A model generated the notes under the pieces. That model was not told the origin of the DNA and did not search any database. It saw only the letters and a list, made by a program, of their open reading frames with translations. A program made the translations under genes and the position numbers. A stretch of 12,004 bases of DNA from Clostridia bacterium. GTDB taxonomy: Bacteria; Bacillota; Clostridia; Oscillospirales; Acutalibacteraceae. The DNA is taken from assembly GCA_017502965.1 (NCBI GenBank), contig JAFVTZ010000009.1, positions 1-12,004 of the forward strand. Reading direction: 5' to 3'. Positions 1 through 5,858 of the stretch are shown one piece after another (the first letter of the stretch is position 1; every line of letters begins with the position of its first letter).

Positions 1-131
1 ATCCCCTGAGCGGTGAGTTGTTTTGTGTCGGTGAAAAGGGTGAGGTAAATAATCAGCACCGCACCGCCGCCCATACCCATCGCCCCGATAACTCCTGAAA
101 AAAGCCCTGCCAAAAGGGCGGCAATATTCAT
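1..131 (-). CDS. TauE/SafE (TSUP) family half-size transporter, second partner (partial)
   Basis: The N-terminal 43 codons of a membrane protein that continues past the left edge. It starts at ATG (131-129), and this codon overlaps the TGA of the preceding gene as ATGA, which implies translational coupling. The visible product begins MNIAALLAGLFSGVIGAMGM and continues with a GGAVLIIYL stretch. This small-residue and glycine-rich first helix followed by a short hydrophobic segment is the repeated half-motif of the TauE/SafE (TSUP) family, whose members move sulfite, sulfoacetate or other organic and sulfur anions across the membrane. Full-length family members contain two such halves in about 250 residues. 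Here the halves seem to be separate genes, so this product probably pairs with its upstream neighbour. Its substrate cannot be read from the sequence. Confidence 0.75.
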   Translation of the reverse strand, partial: MNIAALLAGLFSGVIGAMGMGGGAVLIIYLTLFTDTKQLTAQG

Positions 132-505
132 CGCAGAAGCAGGCGTATGCCTGCATAAACCATAAATCCGCCGAAAATTCTTTTGAGCCATAGGGGGGAT
201 ATTTTTTTAAGTGCAAAAGTGCCGAGAAGCGCACCGATTACACCCGTTGGAATATAAATAAGCGCATCACCGAGGTTTACATAATCTTTATACATATATA
301 AAATAGCGCTGATAACACTTATCGGCAGTATAACTGCCACAGCATTTGCGTGAGCGGATTTTTGTTCAAACCCCAGTTTTTTGAGAAAAGGTACTGCAAG
401 CATTCCGCCGCCTGCCCCAAAAAGACCGTTTACTGCGCCTATAGCAAGTCCTGCCGCGGCAGATATAAGATTTTCGCGTTTAAAAATTTTCAAATTATTC
501 ACCAC
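128..505 (-). CDS. TauE/SafE (TSUP) family half-size membrane transporter
   Basis: A 125-residue, very hydrophobic protein with about four membrane segments (roughly residues 12-36, 53-71, 79-98 and 108-124). The signature is GLFGAGGGMLAVPFL near residues 27-41, the typical first-helix motif of the TauE/SafE (TSUP) permeases. At 125 residues it is half of the usual family length. The other half seems to be encoded by the next gene, which begins within this gene's stop codon (ATGA). The pair probably forms a heterodimeric inner-membrane anion exporter or importer; the substrate is unknown. The start is uncertain: two consecutive GTG codons (505 and 502) are the furthest upstream options before an in-frame stop, and neither has a strong ribosome binding site. 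The TTG at 493 is an alternative. Confidence 0.8.
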   Translation of the reverse strand: MVNNLKIFKRENLISAAAGLAIGAVNGLFGAGGGMLAVPFLKKLGFEQKSAHANAVAVILPISVISAILYMYKDYVNLGDALIYIPTGVIGALLGTFALKKISPLWLKRIFGGFMVYAGIRLLLR

Positions 506-539
506 AAGGTTATTATGCGGATTTTAAACAGTATTATCC

Positions 540-568
540 TTGACATTGGATTATTTTAGGAGTAAAAT
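540..568 (+). promoter_or_regulatory. sigma-A promoter for mntP
   Basis: TTGACA (540-545), a 17-bp spacer and TAAAAT (563-568) make a near-consensus housekeeping promoter. Transcription would begin near 575, leaving a leader of only about 34 nt before the mntP ATG at 609. That is too short for a yybP-ykoY manganese riboswitch, so none is called. Confidence 0.8.
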
Positions 569-608
569 CTTTTTTAAAATCATAATATTATTTCGGAGTG
601 TTAATATA

Positions 609-1172
609 ATGGGACTTTTGGAACTTTTTATTTTAGCTGTCGGTCTTTCTATGGACGCTTTTGCGGTGGCTATATGTAAAGGGCTTGCAACACCTAAAGT
701 AAAGATAAAACAAATGGCAACTGCAGGGCTTTGGTTTGGCGGTTTTCAGGCGCTTATGCCGTTTTTAGGTTTTGTGCTTGGCTCTGCATTTGAAAAATAT
801 GTAACCAGAATCGACCATTGGATAGCCTTTATTTTGCTCGGCGCAATAGGTGTCAATATGATAAAAGAGGCATTTTCTAAAGAAGAAAATGCGGCGGACG
901 GTGATTTCGGTTTCAAAACAATGCTTTTGATGGCTGTTGCTACCAGTATCGATGCGCTGGCGGTGGGTATAACCTTTGCCCTTTTGCCTGATGTAAACAT
1001 TATTACGGCTGTTTCCTTTATCGGCGTTATAACATTTTTATTTTCTGCTTTCGGAGTAAGACTTGGCAGTATTGTTGGTTGCAGATATAAATCCAAAGCA
1101 GAATTTGCAGGCGGAGTAATTTTAGTTTTGCTTGGCACTAAAATTTTGCTTGAACATTTAGGAATATTGTGA
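609..1172 (+). CDS. mntP: MntP family manganese efflux pump
   Basis: A 187-residue, six-helix membrane protein that exports Mn(II) and so protects against manganese overload. Both family half-motifs are present: GLSMDAFAVAICKGLA (Asp16) in the first helix and ATSIDALAVGITFAL (Asp115) in the fourth. These intramembrane aspartates are the conserved metal-pathway residues of MntP (formerly YebN, DUF204). The length matches E. coli MntP (about 188). A longer reading frame starts at 540, but ATG 609 is preferred: it has GGAG at 595-598 with 10-nt spacing, gives the usual family N terminus, and lies downstream of the promoter. The gene is divergent from the TSUP pair and is followed by a gene with its own promoter, so it is probably monocistronic. 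Confidence 0.93.
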   Translation: MGLLELFILAVGLSMDAFAVAICKGLATPKVKIKQMATAGLWFGGFQALMPFLGFVLGSAFEKYVTRIDHWIAFILLGAIGVNMIKEAFSKEENAADGDFGFKTMLLMAVATSIDALAVGITFALLPDVNIITAVSFIGVITFLFSAFGVRLGSIVGCRYKSKAEFAGGVILVLLGTKILLEHLGIL

Positions 1173-1200
1173 CAAAAAGTAATAAAATGCGACATTTTTC

Positions 1201-1229
1201 TTTACAAACTGCAATATGTGTGATAAAAT
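1201..1229 (+). promoter_or_regulatory. extended -10 promoter for the zinc-ribbon/TM2 gene
   Basis: TTTACA (1201-1206), a 17-bp spacer and TGATAAAAT (1221-1229) form a sigma-A promoter with an extended -10 (TG one base before the hexamer). The predicted start is near 1236, about 50 nt before the ATG at 1286. Confidence 0.75.
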
Positions 1230-1239
1230 AATTTTGCAA

Positions 1240-1258
1240 AGAAAATTTAAAATTTTCT
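1240..1258. promoter_or_regulatory. AT-rich perfect palindrome, possible operator
   Basis: AGAAAATTT and AAATTTTCT are perfect 9-bp inverted arms around a single central base. The site lies about 4-22 nt downstream of the predicted transcription start of the zinc-ribbon/TM2 gene, where a repressor could block transcription. No known regulator motif was recognised, and AT-rich palindromes can arise by chance. Confidence 0.35.
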
Positions 1259-1285
1259 AATCTTATAAAAGAGGAGTAGTTGAAT

Positions 1286-1705
1286 ATGTTTTGTAAAAAT
1301 TGCGGAAAAGAAATCGATGCTAATGCTGCTATCTGTGTAAACTGCGGTTTCGCTAAAGGCACAGGCGAAAAATTCTGCGCAAATTGCGGTAATGAGGTTG
1401 ACCCCGCTGCTACAGTTTGTCTCAACTGCGGTCATGCTATTGAGGTAAAGCCTAATGTTGACCCTGCACTTCAGAAGTCGAAGTTGGTAGCAGGTCTTCT
1501 CGGTATTTTCCTCGGCGGTCTCGGTGTTCACAATTTCTATCTCGGAAATACAAGTAAGGCTGTTGCTCAGTTGCTTATCGGTGTACTCGGTTCCTGCATT
1601 GCTGTAGGTCCTGCAGTTTCAGGTATCTGGGGTCTTATCGAAGGAATTATGATTCTTGTCGGCAAGATTGATAAAGACGGCAAGGGCATTCCGCTTAAAG
1701 ACTAA
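1286..1705 (+). CDS. double zinc-ribbon, TM2-domain membrane protein
   Basis: A 139-residue protein with two short zinc ribbons followed by a TM2 domain. Ribbon 1 uses Cys3/Cys6 with Cys17/Cys20, and ribbon 2 uses Cys31/Cys34 with Cys45/Cys48; each is CxxCG...CxxCG. From about residue 67 the TM2 domain begins: two membrane helices with the diagnostic GGLGVHNFYLG between them (about residues 78-88). The C-terminal tail is short, charged and cytoplasmic-looking. The function of the family is not established; zinc-ribbon heads on TM2 or other small membrane anchors are common in Firmicutes. ATG 1286 is chosen because GAGGAG (1271-1276) sits 9 nt upstream; an in-frame TTG at 1280 is too close to it. 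Its stop overlaps a possible downstream start as TAATG, but a strong terminator follows directly. Confidence 0.88.
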   Translation: MFCKNCGKEIDANAAICVNCGFAKGTGEKFCANCGNEVDPAATVCLNCGHAIEVKPNVDPALQKSKLVAGLLGIFLGGLGVHNFYLGNTSKAVAQLLIGVLGSCIAVGPAVSGIWGLIEGIMILVGKIDKDGKGIPLKD

Positions 1706-1724
1706 TGCGTTTCTTTGAAAATGT

Positions 1725-1761
1725 TAAACAGACCTTTCGCAAAAGCGGAAGGTCTGTTTTT
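1725..1761 (+). terminator. intrinsic terminator after the TM2 gene, overlapping the DUF2752 start
   Basis: The stem AACAGACCTTTCGC (from 1727), loop AAAA and GCGGAAGGTCTGTT (1745-1758) are followed by a T run ending at 1761. The arms pair almost perfectly apart from one T/G wobble. It begins about 20 nt after the TM2 stop and ends just before ATG 1765 of the next gene, so it lies either in that gene's leader or inside its first codons. Confidence 0.85.
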
Positions 1762-1764
1762 AAA

Positions 1765-2082
1765 ATGTATAATTTTATTTTGCCGAAAGTTTTGTTTTTA
1801 GTGTTCTTAGGGATAGGAATTATTTTTCTGTATTATTCGGGAATCGGCTGTGTCTGGAAGTATCTGTTTGGGATAACCTGCCCCGGCTGCGGAATGACAC
1901 GTGCTTATATTTCACTTTTAAAAGGTGATATATCTGCCGCTTTCGGTTACCATTTTATGTTCTGGTCTGTACCGATTTTGCTGATATATGTTTTCTTCGG
2001 CGAAAAACTCTTGACTAAAACTTTTCACAAAGTTCTTTTAGGAGTTATTGCTATCGGTTTTATTGTTAATTGGATAATTTAA
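1765..2082 (+). CDS. DUF2752 family small membrane protein
   Basis: A 105-residue protein (from ATG 1765) with about three hydrophobic segments (roughly residues 5-25, 62-79 and 88-104). Its defining motif is CPGCGMTRA at residues 39-47, matching the DUF2752 signature CPxCGxTRA. The function of the family is unknown. The reading frame is open back to an ATG at 1705 that overlaps the preceding stop (TAATG), which would give 125 residues. I prefer ATG 1765 because the extra 20 codons are made of the terminator hairpin, and 1765 gives the usual short N terminus before the first helix. The only Shine-Dalgarno-like sequence is GGAAGG (1747-1752), 12 nt upstream and inside the hairpin's right arm. 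Expression may therefore depend on terminator readthrough or hairpin opening. Confidence 0.8.
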   Translation: MYNFILPKVLFLVFLGIGIIFLYYSGIGCVWKYLFGITCPGCGMTRAYISLLKGDISAAFGYHFMFWSVPILLIYVFFGEKLLTKTFHKVLLGVIAIGFIVNWII

Positions 2083-2118
2083 AACGGTCTTTCTCAGAAT
2101 GAGGAAGACCGTTTTTTT
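2081..2118. terminator. bidirectional terminator between DUF2752 gene and dnaJ
   Basis: AAAACGGTCTTTCTCA and TGAGGAAGACCGTTTT pair with one G-U wobble around a GAA loop. A run of T follows on the plus strand (2112-2118), and a shorter T run follows on the minus strand. It sits between two convergent genes and overlaps both stop codons, so it can end transcription in either direction. Confidence 0.9.
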
Positions 2119-3283
2119 AATCATTGAAAAAATCTTTGACCTTGTCCATAAAGGTCTTTTTCTTTTTGTAGTTCTTGTCGTCACAAGCGGCATCGAACTC
2201 TTTGAGTTTTTCTTTCTGGGTTTTAGAAAGGTCTTTCGGAACTTCGACCGTAATTTTCACATACTGGTCGCCTTTTCCGCTGTAATTCAGGCGCTGAATA
2301 CCTTTGCCGCGGAGTTTGAACTCGTCACCCGGCTGAGTTCCCTCGTGAATCTGGAACTTAACCTTGCCGTCAAGAGTGGGTACGGTGATTTCGTCACCTA
2401 AAGCCGCCTGAGTGAATGTAATCGGTATTTCGCAGTAAACATCATAACCGCTTCGTTCGAAAATCGGGTGGGGACGTACATTTATGTTAATTCTAAGGTC
2501 GCCCGAAGGTCCGCCGTTCACACCTGCATCACCGCCGCCGCGAATGTTTACAACTTGACCGTCGTCAATACCTGCAGGAATTTCAACCGTTTTTTCAACT
2601 GTATGACGGATTCTTCCTTTGCCCGAGCATCTCTTACAGGGTTTTTCTATTATTTTACCGCTTCCGTGACAGTGGTCACATACGGTCTGTGTCTGCATAA
2701 CTCCGAAAGGAGTTCTCTGTGTGGCGGAAACCTGACCCGAGCCGTGACAAACAGGACAGGTCTTGGCCGAAGAACCTTTTTCTGCTCCTGAGCCTCCGCA
2801 CTCGTCACAAGTGTCTATCTTTGTCACCTTAACGGTCTTTTTACAACCCTTTGCCGCTTCTTCAAACGAAAGGTTAACAGAAGCCGCGGTGTCGTTTCCT
2901 CTTCTCGGCGCATTTGGATTACGGCGAGAACCGCCTCCGCCAAAGCCGCCACCGAAAAAGGAACTGAAAATATCGCCGAGGTCACCGAAATCACCTGTAA
3001 ATCCGCCGCCGAAGCCGCCACCGCCGTAACCGCCGCCTGCGCCGAAGTTGGGGTCAACTCCTGCGTGACCGAACTGGTCATAACGGGCACGTTTTTCGCT
3101 GTCGGACAAAACTTCGTAAGCCTCGTTTACCTCTTTGAAATTCTTTTCAGCCGTTGTGTCCCCCGGATTTAAGTCCGGATGATATTTTTTAGCCGCTTTT
3201 CTGTATGCTTTTTTCAACTCGTCCTCGGAAACCGATTTATCAACCCCGAGGACTTCATAATAATCTCTTTTATCGTCAGCCAA
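2117..3283 (-). CDS. dnaJ: chaperone DnaJ (Hsp40)
   Basis: A 388-residue co-chaperone that delivers unfolded clients to DnaK and stimulates its ATPase. The domains are all present. The J domain covers residues 5-70 with HPD at 35-37. A Gly/Phe-rich linker runs from about 80 to 118. The zinc-binding region has four CxxCxGxG repeats with Cys pairs 159/162, 176/179, 202/205 and 216/219. The C-terminal peptide-binding region follows. The start is set to TTG (3283-3281), which gives MADDKRDYYEVLGV, the normal DnaJ N terminus, with AGGAG (3295-3291) 7 nt upstream. The frame is open further upstream to 3382, but that extension would translate the repeat and the hairpin in front of the gene. It is the last gene of the hrcA-grpE-dnaK-dnaJ operon, separated from dnaK by about 160 bp of non-coding DNA. 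Confidence 0.97.
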   Translation of the reverse strand: MADDKRDYYEVLGVDKSVSEDELKKAYRKAAKKYHPDLNPGDTTAEKNFKEVNEAYEVLSDSEKRARYDQFGHAGVDPNFGAGGGYGGGGFGGGFTGDFGDLGDIFSSFFGGGFGGGGSRRNPNAPRRGNDTAASVNLSFEEAAKGCKKTVKVTKIDTCDECGGSGAEKGSSAKTCPVCHGSGQVSATQRTPFGVMQTQTVCDHCHGSGKIIEKPCKRCSGKGRIRHTVEKTVEIPAGIDDGQVVNIRGGGDAGVNGGPSGDLRININVRPHPIFERSGYDVYCEIPITFTQAALGDEITVPTLDGKVKFQIHEGTQPGDEFKLRGKGIQRLNYSGKGDQYVKITVEVPKDLSKTQKEKLKEFDAACDDKNYKKKKTFMDKVKDFFND

Positions 3284-3298
3284 AGCAATTCTCCTATG

Positions 3299-3323
3299 TA
3301 GAGCGGAGAAAAACCCCGCTCTA
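3299..3323 (-). other. hairpin in the dnaJ leader
   Basis: TAGAGCGG (3299-3306) and CCGCTCTA (3316-3323) are perfect 8-bp arms around a 9-nt loop that reads GGTTTTTCT on the minus strand. The hairpin ends 3 nt before the AGGAG of dnaJ. The T run lies in the loop and not after the stem, so this is not a standard terminator. It could protect or process the dnaK-dnaJ mRNA, or affect dnaJ translation. Confidence 0.55.
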
Positions 3324-3447
3324 ATGAATAATGAAAGATGAAAGGTGAATAATGAACAATTATTGTGTTTTGGTAAAACCAAAACTTATATACAGTTTCG
3401 CAAAGCGAAACACCGCAATTATTCATTATTCATCATTAATTATTAAT
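3322..3447. repeat. MITE-like palindromic repeat between dnaK and dnaJ
   Basis: This non-coding, very AT-rich stretch starts at the dnaK stop codon and runs to the dnaJ leader hairpin. Its two ends carry imperfect inverted copies of a GAATAATGA-type sequence: AATGAATAATGAAAGATG at the left, and AATTAATAATTAATGATG then AATAATGAATAATTG read from the right on the minus strand. Inside are two perfect hairpins, GTTTTGGT-AAA-ACCAAAAC (3367-3385) and GTTTCGC-AAA-GCGAAAC (3395-3411). The layout of degenerate terminal inverted repeats, internal palindromes, no coding capacity and about 125 bp fits a miniature inverted-repeat element or similar dispersed intergenic repeat. Its edges are estimates, no clear target-site duplication was found, and copy number cannot be judged from one window. 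Confidence 0.6.
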
Positions 3448-5278
3448 TTTTATTGTCGTCAACGTCTGTGAAATCAGCCTCGTAAACATTGGGGTCTGCG
3501 TTGCCGCCCTCTGTAGTGCCTTGAGCACCTGCATCGCCCTGAGGATTAGCGGCCTTGTAAATCTTTTCGCTTACAGCGTAGATTTCTTTCTGCAAATCTT
3601 CCTGTTTAGCCTTAATAGCGTCAACATCTTCGCCCTTGAGTGCTTCTTTGAGAGCCTCTTTAGCGGTGTTGATTTTTGCTTTTTCTTCTTCAGAAAGTTT
3701 GTCGCCGAAATCGTTAACGGTCTTTTCGGTCTGATAAATCATCTGGTCAGCATTGTTGCGGATATCAACTGCCTCACGGCGCTTTTTATCCTCAGCAGCA
3801 TACTGCTCAGCCTCCTGAACAGCCTTGTCGATATCTTCTTTTGACATATTGGTGTTAGAGGTGATGGTGATGTTGTTTTCTTTGCCTGTGCCGAGGTCTT
3901 TTGCAGATACGTGAACAATACCGTTAGCATCTATATCAAAAGTAACCTCAATCTGGGGGATACCGCGGGGAGCAGGAGCAATACCGTCAAGGTGGAATAC
4001 ACCGAGGGTCTTGTTGTCTCTTGCAAACTCACGTTCGCCCTGCAATACGTGTACTTCAACCGAGGTCTGACCGTCAGCCGCAGTAGAGAATATCTGGCTT
4101 TTCTTAGCGGGGATGGTTGTATTTCTGTCAATAACCTTTGTGGAAACTCCGCCCATAGTTTCGATACCGAGAGAAAGAGGAGTAACATCGAGAAGGAGAA
4201 GTCCCTTAACATCGCCGCCGAGAACACCTGCCTGCAAGGATGCGCCGAGAGCAACACACTCGTCAGGGTTGATGCCCTTGAAAGGCTCTGTGCCCATAAA
4301 GTTCTTAACTGCTTCCTGAACAGCAGGGATTCTTGAAGAACCGCCTACCATAAGAACCTTGTTGATTTCGTTCTTGTTAAGACCTGAGTCTGCAAGTGCC
4401 TGACGAACGGGAGCCATTGTAGCATCTACAAGGTCGGCGGTGAGTTCGTTGAACTTAGCGCGGGTAAGGGTTGTTTCAAAGTGCTTGGGACCTGTCTGGT
4501 CAGCAGTAATAAAGGGGAGATTGATGTCGGCTGTGGTCATACCTGAAAGGTCGATTTTTGCCTTTTCAGCAGCCTCTTTTACACGCTGCATAGCCATCTT
4601 GTCGCCTGAAAGGTCAATGCCCTGTTCTGCTTTGAAGGTAGCAACGATATAATCCATAACTCTCTTATCGAAATCGTCACCGCCGAGACGGTTGTTACCG
4701 GCTGTAGCCAATACTTCCTGAACACCGTCGCCCATTTCTATGATAGACACGTCGAAAGTACCGCCGCCAAGGTCATATACCATAACCTTCTGGTCGTCTT
4801 CCTTGTCAATGCTGTATGCAAGAGCGGCAGCAGTAGGCTCGTTGATAATTCGCTTTACTTCAAGACCTGCAATTTTACCTGCATCCTTGGTTGCCTGACG
4901 CTGAGCGTCGGTAAAGTAAGCAGGAACTGTGATAACAGCCTCAGTAACGGTTGTTCCGAGATAAGCCTCTGCATCAGCCTTTAATTTCTGCAGGATAATA
5001 GCAGAAATCTCCTGAGGAGTGTATTTCTTGCCGTCAATCTCAACTGTGTAAGAAGAACCCATCTCTCTTTTGATAGAACTGATTGTTCTGTCAGGATTGG
5101 TAATAGCCTGACGCTTTGCAACCTGACCTACCATTCTTTCGCCTGTTTTTGAAAATGCTACAACAGAGGGTGTTGTTCTTGCACCTTCTGCATTGGCGAT
5201 AACTACCGGCTCGCCGCCTTCCATAACGGCTACGCAAGAGTTGGTTGTACCTAAGTCAATTCCTATAATTTTTCCCAT
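3443..5278 (-). CDS. dnaK: chaperone DnaK (Hsp70)
   Basis: A 611-residue ATP-dependent Hsp70 that binds and releases hydrophobic peptide segments together with DnaJ and GrpE. The nucleotide-binding domain carries GIDLGTTNS (residues 6-14), the Lys70 equivalent in SIKRE, DLGGGTFDVS (169-178) and GGSSRIP (312-318). The interdomain linker VKGLLLLDV is at 357-365, followed by the substrate-binding domain beginning TPLSLGIETMGG and a helical lid. The segment after SIKRE is short compared with E. coli, the deletion typical of Gram-positive DnaK. ATG 5278 is chosen: GGAGG lies about 7 nt upstream and the product starts MGKIIGIDLG. The frame extends five codons upstream to a TTG that overlaps this ribosome binding site, so that start is rejected. 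grpE lies 49 nt upstream with no terminator between. Confidence 0.98.
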   Translation of the reverse strand: MGKIIGIDLGTTNSCVAVMEGGEPVVIANAEGARTTPSVVAFSKTGERMVGQVAKRQAITNPDRTISSIKREMGSSYTVEIDGKKYTPQEISAIILQKLKADAEAYLGTTVTEAVITVPAYFTDAQRQATKDAGKIAGLEVKRIINEPTAAALAYSIDKEDDQKVMVYDLGGGTFDVSIIEMGDGVQEVLATAGNNRLGGDDFDKRVMDYIVATFKAEQGIDLSGDKMAMQRVKEAAEKAKIDLSGMTTADINLPFITADQTGPKHFETTLTRAKFNELTADLVDATMAPVRQALADSGLNKNEINKVLMVGGSSRIPAVQEAVKNFMGTEPFKGINPDECVALGASLQAGVLGGDVKGLLLLDVTPLSLGIETMGGVSTKVIDRNTTIPAKKSQIFSTAADGQTSVEVHVLQGEREFARDNKTLGVFHLDGIAPAPRGIPQIEVTFDIDANGIVHVSAKDLGTGKENNITITSNTNMSKEDIDKAVQEAEQYAAEDKKRREAVDIRNNADQMIYQTEKTVNDFGDKLSEEEKAKINTAKEALKEALKGEDVDAIKAKQEDLQKEIYAVSEKIYKAANPQGDAGAQGTTEGGNADPNVYEADFTDVDDNKN

Positions 5279-5327
5279 TTTTATTTCCTCCAAATAAAGT
5301 AATATATATTTTTAAATCTTAGTTGAT

Positions 5328-5855
5328 TTAATTGGCAACTGATACCATTGCGGGACGGATGACAGTGTCACCTATTTTATATCCCTTTTGCAAAACCTGA
5401 GCGATAACATTTTCGCCTAAGTTTTCGTCTTCAATGTGCATTACGGCTTCGTGGCAGTTGGGGTCGAAAGTATCGCCCACTTTTGCAACCTCGGCTATGC
5501 CTATAACGCCTGTAAGGCTTTCAAACTGTTTTACTATCATTTCGATACCCTTTATATATTCGGGGGTATCTTTTTCGGCACCTGCCGCGCGGTCTATATT
5601 ATCGAGTATAGGCAAAAGTTGTTTTATAATATTCGCTTTTGCATATTCTGCAACAGAAGCGCGCTCACGCTCGGTGCGTTTTTTGAAATTGTCAAACTCG
5701 GCGGCAGTCCGGAGCAATAAATCGTTTTTGCTTTCAAGTTCTGCTTTCAGTTTTTCAATTTCTGCATCCTTTTTGGATTTTTTCTCTTTCTTTTCTGCTT
5801 TTTCGGTTTTGGTTTCCTCTACCGCTTCGGCAGTCTGCTTTGTTTCTTCTGACAT
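5328..5855 (-). CDS. grpE: nucleotide exchange factor GrpE
   Basis: A 175-residue homodimeric cofactor that releases ADP from DnaK. The N-terminal third is a Lys/Glu-rich, low-complexity and coiled-coil segment (about residues 8-55). It is followed by the family core, including LRTAAEFDNFKKRTERER near residues 47-65 and the C-terminal beta domain ending VLQKGYKIGDTVIRPAMVSV, the characteristic GrpE tail. Start ATG 5855 has GGAGG about 8 nt upstream, lying inside the last codons of hrcA; only 3 nt separate the hrcA stop from this start, so the two genes are probably translationally coupled. The gene is second in the CIRCE-controlled heat-shock operon. Confidence 0.97.
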   Translation of the reverse strand: MSEETKQTAEAVEETKTEKAEKKEKKSKKDAEIEKLKAELESKNDLLLRTAAEFDNFKKRTERERASVAEYAKANIIKQLLPILDNIDRAAGAEKDTPEYIKGIEMIVKQFESLTGVIGIAEVAKVGDTFDPNCHEAVMHIEDENLGENVIAQVLQKGYKIGDTVIRPAMVSVAN

Positions 5856-5858
5856 CGC

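Noticed and set aside
532..556. Imperfect inverted repeat around the mntP -35 box (ATCC ... GGAT) as a metal-regulator operator
   Set aside because: Only about four bases per arm match without a break, and it does not resemble a known MntR or Fur box.
540..608. 23-residue N-terminal extension of MntP
   Set aside because: The extension starts inside the -35 element of the predicted promoter, and ATG 609 has a better ribosome binding site and fits the family length.
2763..3029. Proline-rich open frame on the plus strand opposite dnaJ
   Set aside because: It is the complement of the Gly/Phe-rich linker and zinc-finger region of dnaJ, has no ribosome binding site and shows no family resemblance.
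3284..3382. N-terminal extension of DnaJ by 33 residues
   Set aside because: It would translate the leader hairpin and part of the AT-rich repeat, its sequence is unlike any DnaJ N terminus, and the TTG at 3283 has a well-placed AGGAG.
3299..3447. CRISPR-like or tandem repeat array
   Set aside because: The short GAATAATGA-type units are few, degenerate, partly inverted and not regularly spaced, and no cas genes are present.
3911..4336. Plus-strand 141-codon open frame within dnaK
   Set aside because: It is a shadow frame opposite highly conserved dnaK codons, without a promoter, ribosome binding site or recognisable domain.
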